Shown here one piece after another: positions 6,861 to 10,538 of a stretch of 10,538 nucleotides of DNA (positions within the stretch are counted from its first letter, which is position 1; every line of letters begins with the position of its first letter). The notes beneath the pieces were generated by a model that was given only the letters and a program-made list of their open reading frames with translations, was not told where the DNA came from and ran no database searches. Source of the stretch: Chloroflexota bacterium (GTDB lineage Bacteria > Chloroflexota > Chloroflexia > JAMDCE01); assembly GCA_023489135.1 (NCBI GenBank), contig JAMDCE010000024.1, positions 1-10,538 of the forward strand, in the 5' to 3' direction. A program made the position numbers and the translations under genes.

Positions 6861-7520
6861 ATGTCACGTGACGAATTGCTGAGCAAACTGGCCGACTCCG
6901 TGGTTGAGATGAAAGCCGACGCGGCCAGAACAACGGCCAACGAAGCCCTGGAGGCAGGGGTGCCGGCCTTCGAGGCTATCTCCAAAGGCCTTTCTTTGGG
7001 GATGAAGCGTGTTGGCGAGCTTTGGAATCAGATGGAGATCTTTATGCCAGAGGTTATGGCCGCCGTAGACGCTTACTACGCCGGGCTCGAGGTTCTGAAG
7101 CCTCACATTAGCGTGCAAGAGACAAGAAACTACATTGCCACGGCCGTTTTTGGCACGATCTATGGCGATGTTCACAGCGTGGGCAAGGACGTGGTCATCC
7201 CTGTATTTCAGGGGGAGGATTTTAACGTCATTGACCTGGGGATTAATGTTCCGGCTGAAAAGTACGTCGAAGCGGTGAAGGAGTATGGGGCTCAGATCCT
7301 TGGCCTAGGAACCTACATGAGCGAGACCTTCCTGCACGCTAGAGAAGTGATAGAGGAAGTCAAAAAGGCTGGCATCCGCGACCAAGTGCTTATTCTCTGC
7401 GGGGGACCGGCGGCGGACGCAGAGATTGCCCGGGAAATGGGTGCCGACGGAGCCTTCCGCGATGCATGGGAAGCGGTCAGTTGGGCCAAAGAAGCCATTC
7501 GCAATGGCAAACGGACCTAA
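6861..7520 (+). CDS. Corrinoid (B12-binding) methyl-carrier protein, MtaC-like
   Basis: This is a cobalamin-binding methyl carrier (219 aa, usual length) that shuttles a methyl group between methyltransferases. An N-terminal helical cap domain (about 1-90, with GMKRVGELWNQMEIFMPEVM) precedes a Rossmann-type B12 domain with DVHSVG (103-108), where His105 is the expected lower cobalt ligand. The later motifs are GLGTYMS (148-154) and CGGP (180-183). Most relatives have Ser in the GLS position where Gly150 stands here. The start chosen is ATG 6861, which has AGGAGG (6847-6852) eight bases upstream; a TTG at 6855 is too close to it. The two methyltransferase genes follow after 13 bases, which strongly suggests this protein is their partner. 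The physiological methyl donor is unknown. Confidence 0.92.
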   Translation: MSRDELLSKLADSVVEMKADAARTTANEALEAGVPAFEAISKGLSLGMKRVGELWNQMEIFMPEVMAAVDAYYAGLEVLKPHISVQETRNYIATAVFGTIYGDVHSVGKDVVIPVFQGEDFNVIDLGINVPAEKYVEAVKEYGAQILGLGTYMSETFLHAREVIEEVKKAGIRDQVLILCGGPAADAEIAREMGADGAFRDAWEAVSWAKEAIRNGKRT

Positions 7521-7533
7521 GGGGGGCCTGGCG

Positions 7534-8826
7534 ATGAGTGACGTCGTCGACAAATGGGTCGAGAAGCTGATCGACGTGCCGAATATCGGTGAGATGACCC
7601 ACGCCGAACGGGTGGAAAAGGCGTTCAACCTGGAAGATCCGGACCTGGTTCCGGTTGCTCCACAGCTCGACCAATATCAGGTCGTTCACGCGGGATACAA
7701 CTTCTTTGAGATCTGGGACGATTACGAGAAGGCCACCGATGGGGTGATAAAGACCTGGAGCGAACTGCGCACCGATCTGATTTGGCCCTACTACGGCCCA
7801 GAGTACAACCTCGACCTCTACGTTGAGCCGTCGAAACGAGATGGACTCTACGATCTGCGAGATGGTAAATCCTACGTGGTCTTCAAGGAGATTGCCCCGA
7901 ACATCGACGACTGCATAAGGATTTTCGAAGAGAAGCCGTGGCGGAAGTACGGCACAGGGAGGCTGGAAACTCACGGCATTCCTCACGAGCAGCAACTGTT
8001 GGAATTTCAGCGGAAAATGGGCGGCCGGATCATTGTCGCGGGCGGCATTCCAGCGCCCACTTGTGTGCTCGACATCGTCGCTGGCGTGCAGAACTTCATT
8101 CGGTGGACGGTCACCGAGCCCAAGGAGAAGATGCACTATCTGATGGGCTTGGTGACAGAGCGGCAACTCGAGGTGCTGGATAGTCTTCGCGCCATGGCGC
8201 CGGAACGCCCGATCTTTGTCATCTATGCTGGCGGCCGCACCTTTGGGCCAAAACAGTGGGATGAGTTTGGCGTCTACGACCGCCTAGTCGCCAACAAAGC
8301 AGCAAGCATATTCAAATACGTTATGCTGCACATTTGTGGCAACAATCTACCCTACGCTATGGATTTGGCAACAACTTATCCCTATGTCGCCTTCCAGTAT
8401 GACGAACCGCCCCAGCAATTGGACTGGACGTGGGCGAAGTGGACGGAATGGGTGGCCAGGGTCGCGCACGGCAAGGTCTGCGCAATGAATTCCCCAACCT
8501 GCCAGGCGGCCGCCTATAGGAGTCCCGAGTACGTCAAGGCAATGGTAAAGGAGTTCATTGACCACACCACCCCTCACACCACAGCCGTCGTAATGCCCGG
8601 CTGCGAGATAACGGCCATGACCCCAGCTGAAAACGTTCGAGCGATGGTGGACGCGGCCAGAGAATGGGGCAAGTATCCGGAATGCAAGACTCGTACCGAG
8701 CAGATCTGGACGGAAGAGGAATTCCAGGTCTCTCTGGCTAAATATGGCGCCAAGATTCCGTCGTGGGGCCGGTCATGGCGTCCGCTCAACGGTAAAGCGC
8801 CCTGGTTAGCGCCCAGCACGGCTTAG
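7534..8826 (+). CDS. Uroporphyrinogen-decarboxylase-fold corrinoid methyltransferase, paralog 1
   Basis: This is a cytoplasmic TIM-barrel protein (430 aa) of the UroD superfamily branch that includes MtaA, MtbA and CmuA, which transfer methyl groups to or from corrinoid proteins using a zinc site. The probable zinc ligands are His266 and Cys268 (HICGN) and Cys357 (MPGCEI), the latter followed by the typical TPAENVRAMVDAAREWG. The N-terminal arginine-rich substrate motif of true heme-pathway HemE is absent, so heme synthesis is unlikely. An in-frame ATG at 7426 lies inside the corrinoid gene. ATG 7534 is preferred because it has AGGGGGG upstream and aligns with the second paralog's start. It may act as substrate:corrinoid methyltransferase, as acceptor methyltransferase, or as another UroD-like enzyme; the sequence does not decide. 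Confidence 0.9.
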   Translation: MSDVVDKWVEKLIDVPNIGEMTHAERVEKAFNLEDPDLVPVAPQLDQYQVVHAGYNFFEIWDDYEKATDGVIKTWSELRTDLIWPYYGPEYNLDLYVEPSKRDGLYDLRDGKSYVVFKEIAPNIDDCIRIFEEKPWRKYGTGRLETHGIPHEQQLLEFQRKMGGRIIVAGGIPAPTCVLDIVAGVQNFIRWTVTEPKEKMHYLMGLVTERQLEVLDSLRAMAPERPIFVIYAGGRTFGPKQWDEFGVYDRLVANKAASIFKYVMLHICGNNLPYAMDLATTYPYVAFQYDEPPQQLDWTWAKWTEWVARVAHGKVCAMNSPTCQAAAYRSPEYVKAMVKEFIDHTTPHTTAVVMPGCEITAMTPAENVRAMVDAAREWGKYPECKTRTEQIWTEEEFQVSLAKYGAKIPSWGRSWRPLNGKAPWLAPSTA

Positions 8827-8866
8827 CGGATCCGAATTAGCAGAGAAAGCAAACGGAGGTACCACC

Positions 8867-10183
8867 ATGAGCGACCTTGTGGACCGATGGGTCGAAAAGT
8901 TGATTGATACGCCCAACATCGGGACGATGACGCATTCCGAGCGCCTGGAGAAGGCCTTCAACCTGGAGGAACCCGACCTGGTTCCTATCGCCCCGGAGCT
9001 GGACTTCTACCAAATCATTCACGGCGGGTACGACTTTCTCGAAGTCTGGTCTGACCACGAGAAGGCGACCAACGCTGTTCTGCAGACCTGGGCTGACCTA
9101 CGGACGGATCTCATATGGCCCTACACAGACGCTTCACACTTTCTGGAGCGATTTCTCGACCCGGGTCAGAGGGCAACCGCTTTTGATTTGAGGGATGGCA
9201 AGTCAAACATTGTCTTCAAGGAAGTTGCTCCAGATCTCGACGACTGCATCAAGATATTTGAGAGCAAACCTTGGGCCAAGTATGGTGCCGGCCGGGCCGA
9301 CACCCACTGGGGTCCGCACTTCCAGCAATTGCTGGAGTTTCAGCGCAAGATGGGCGGAAAGATAGGGGTCTGTGGCGGCGTAACCACGACGACGAACGTT
9401 CTCGACTTTCTCGGTGGTGTTCAGAACTTCATCCGCTGGACTGTCACCGAACCGAAGGAGAAACTTCATTACTTGATGGGCCTCGTGACCCAGGAGCGCC
9501 TAGATGCCCTTGACGCCTGCAGGCCGCTAGCGGAAGAGGTCGAAGTGTGGTGCATGTTTGCTGGCGGTAGGACGTTCGGTCCACGCCAGTTGGAAGAATT
9601 TGGCGTTTACGATCGGCTCGTCTTCGACAAGGCGGCCAGCATATTCAAGTACTGCTTCTTCCACCTCTGCGGCAACAACCTTCCTTACGCTGTCGACCTT
9701 GCAACAACCTACCCCTTCCAGGCGCTGCAGTACGACGAGGTGATGCAGCAGCTAGGCTGGTCCTGGGCGAAGTGGACGGAGTGGGTCGCGAGGGTCGCCC
9801 GCGGAAAGACCTGCGCGATGAATGCGCCAACGTGCCAGGCCTGCGCCTATCGGACGCCGGCCGAGATTGAGACGATGGTCAAGGAGTTTATCGATCATAC
9901 TACTCCCCATACCGCTGCGGTGATAATGCCGGGCTGCGTGATCCCTTCAATGGCTCCTCGCGAAAACGTCCAGGCTATGGTTGACGCCGGACGTAAGTGG
10001 GGCAAGTACCCTGAGTGCAAGACCCGCGCCGAACAGGTTTGGACAGAGGCGGAGTTCCAGGAGTCTCTGACTAGGTACGGGGCCAAGATTCCACAGGCGG
10101 CCTACAACTGGCGCAAGAGTCCCGGTGGCGTCCCCGCTGGCCGGCCACTCATGCAGACCAGCCGGGCGGCGGCCTCGAGCTGA
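8867..10183 (+). CDS. Uroporphyrinogen-decarboxylase-fold corrinoid methyltransferase, paralog 2
   Basis: This is a tandem paralog of the preceding gene (438 aa), about 69% identical by hand count over the first 410 residues without any gap. It keeps His266, Cys268 (HLCGN) and Cys357 (MPGCVI), plus the adjoining CAMNAPTCQACAY and YPECKTR segments. It differs most at residues 86-105, 143-150, 168-178 and 219-231, where a substrate pocket could vary, and in its last 28 residues (Ser/Ala/Arg-rich tail). A GGAGGT (8855-8860) lies six bases before ATG 8867; the gap from paralog 1 is 40 bases. The two enzymes may demethylate different substrates using one corrinoid carrier, or divide the transfer to and from the carrier. 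Alternatively they form a heteromer. Confidence 0.9.
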   Translation: MSDLVDRWVEKLIDTPNIGTMTHSERLEKAFNLEEPDLVPIAPELDFYQIIHGGYDFLEVWSDHEKATNAVLQTWADLRTDLIWPYTDASHFLERFLDPGQRATAFDLRDGKSNIVFKEVAPDLDDCIKIFESKPWAKYGAGRADTHWGPHFQQLLEFQRKMGGKIGVCGGVTTTTNVLDFLGGVQNFIRWTVTEPKEKLHYLMGLVTQERLDALDACRPLAEEVEVWCMFAGGRTFGPRQLEEFGVYDRLVFDKAASIFKYCFFHLCGNNLPYAVDLATTYPFQALQYDEVMQQLGWSWAKWTEWVARVARGKTCAMNAPTCQACAYRTPAEIETMVKEFIDHTTPHTAAVIMPGCVIPSMAPRENVQAMVDAGRKWGKYPECKTRAEQVWTEAEFQESLTRYGAKIPQAAYNWRKSPGGVPAGRPLMQTSRAAASS

Positions 10184-10310
10184 TTCTGGAGCCTGGGCGC
10201 AGGAACGACAACCCAGCAGCGATTTCGTCTAGCTGCAGTTGAAGAGTTCGGTCAGCAAGGTCGGGCACGGCAGGTGTTGAATGCAGCCCGTATGAGGGTA
10301 AGGCGACACT
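10184..10310. other. Spacer after paralog 2, nothing recognised
   Basis: The frame directly after the paralog 2 stop happens to stay open for 47 codons, but it lacks a start with a ribosome binding site and matches nothing I know. No terminator with a T-run is visible. Confidence 0.5.
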
Positions 10311-10346
10311 GTGAAGAGGCAAGGTAAAGTCGCGCTGATTTCCTGA
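10311..10346 (+). pseudogene. Remnant start of a short-chain dehydrogenase gene, or a mimic leader peptide
   Basis: GTG at 10311 opens a frame encoding MKRQGKVALIS and then TGA (10344-10346). Six residues, GKVALI, match the start of the SDR gene at 10472 (MKLEGKVALITG). The two DNA stretches differ at the third base of five of these codons (GGT/GGA, GTC/GTA, GCG/GCC, CTG/CTA, ATT/ATC), which points to coding ancestry rather than a recent copy. AAGG at 10300-10303 is placed as a ribosome binding site seven bases upstream. The rest of the SDR is missing, so a decayed paralog is the simplest reading. A short translated leader is the alternative. Confidence 0.55.
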
Positions 10347-10380
10347 GGTCTCTGTTACCAGGGCAGAACTAACAGGGACC
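10347..10380 (+). promoter_or_regulatory. 11-bp hairpin directly after the mini-frame stop
   Basis: GGTCTCTGTTA (10347-10357) pairs with TAACAGGGACC (10370-10380) around a 12-base loop, with a single G-U pair. It begins at the base after the TGA of the mini-frame. No T-run follows, so it is not a plain terminator. It could control the SDR gene 90 bases downstream or mark the 3' end of the methyltransferase transcript. Confidence 0.55.
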
Positions 10381-10471
10381 GGACAGCAAAGGCCCTCTCA
10401 TCCCTTTCAGGAGGAAACCGGAAGAGCTCTTACTTGGCTCAAGATGACGAATTGGAGGAAAGGGTACAGAA

Positions 10472-10538
10472 ATGAAACTGGAAGGAAAAGTAGCCCTAAT
10501 CACGGGGGCCAGCCGTGGCATTGGAAAAGGAATCGCAG
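10472..10538 (+). CDS. Short-chain dehydrogenase/reductase, 5' end only
   Basis: The first 22 codons are in the window: MKLEGKVALITGASRGIGKG and so on. They contain the classical SDR cofactor motif TGASRGIG (11-18), of the TGxxxGIG type that binds NAD(P)H. A purine-rich GGAGGAAAGG (10454-10463) lies upstream of ATG 10472. The catalytic Tyr-x-x-x-Lys and the substrate region lie beyond the window, so neither substrate nor direction can be stated. Its position after the methyltransferases suggests a role in processing a product, by inference only. Confidence 0.9.
   Translation, partial: MKLEGKVALITGASRGIGKGIA

Noticed and set aside
7426..7533. 36-residue N-terminal extension of methyltransferase paralog 1
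   Set aside because: It lies inside the corrinoid protein gene, has no ribosome binding site, and paralog 2 starts at the position matching ATG 7534.
7534..10183. Heme-pathway uroporphyrinogen decarboxylase (HemE)
   Set aside because: The N-terminal Arg-rich HemE signature is absent, a His-x-Cys...Cys metal site is present, and a corrinoid protein gene is adjacent.
10184..10327. Readthrough of the paralog 2 TGA into 47 more open codons
   Set aside because: The extension resembles nothing, paralog 1 has no counterpart, and no recoding signal is seen.
1..10538. tRNA, rRNA, CRISPR array or insertion sequence
   Set aside because: No cloverleaf, rRNA-like stretch, regular spaced repeats, transposase, or paired terminal repeats were seen on either strand.

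Overview
The window looks like bacterial chromosome of moderately high GC. The best guess at phylum is Chloroflexota or a similar monoderm-like lineage. The main reason is the substrate-binding protein, which combines a twin-arginine motif, a lipobox and a long Ala/Pro/Thr linker before the binding domain. This is a style inference, not a marker-gene assignment. All recognisable genes are on the + strand and most have clear Shine-Dalgarno sequences.

Region 1 (1-1471) is a NarL/LuxR-type two-component pair: a histidine kinase lacking any visible sensor domain, overlapping its response regulator by an ATGA junction. Region 2 (1472-2196) is a 725-base stretch with no convincing gene. It holds several stem-loops and a 24-bp imperfect tandem repeat. 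Region 3 (2197-6689) is a complete spermidine/putrescine-type (PotABCD-like) ABC importer in the order ATPase, Tat lipoprotein binding protein, permease, permease. Two overlapping, mutually exclusive hairpins lie between the binding-protein gene and the first permease gene. Region 4 (6861-10183) is a corrinoid methyl-transfer module: a B12-binding corrinoid protein followed closely by two tandem paralogous uroporphyrinogen-decarboxylase-fold (MtaA/MtbA/CmuA-like) methyltransferases. A hand count gives about 69% identity over 410 ungapped residues, and both keep a His-x-Cys...Cys zinc site. Region 5 (10184-10538) ends in the first 22 codons of a short-chain dehydrogenase (SDR). About 160 bases before it lies a 12-codon reading frame whose peptide copies the start of that SDR and which is followed directly by an 11-bp hairpin.

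Working model (inference): the importer brings in a small, probably cationic or methylated organic compound. The two methyltransferases move a methyl group between substrate or acceptor and the shared corrinoid protein. The SDR may oxidise or reduce a product. The two-component pair could control the cluster, but the long spacer leaves this unproven. No corrinoid-reactivating (RamA/RACE-like) protein is in view, so that function must lie outside the window or elsewhere in the genome.
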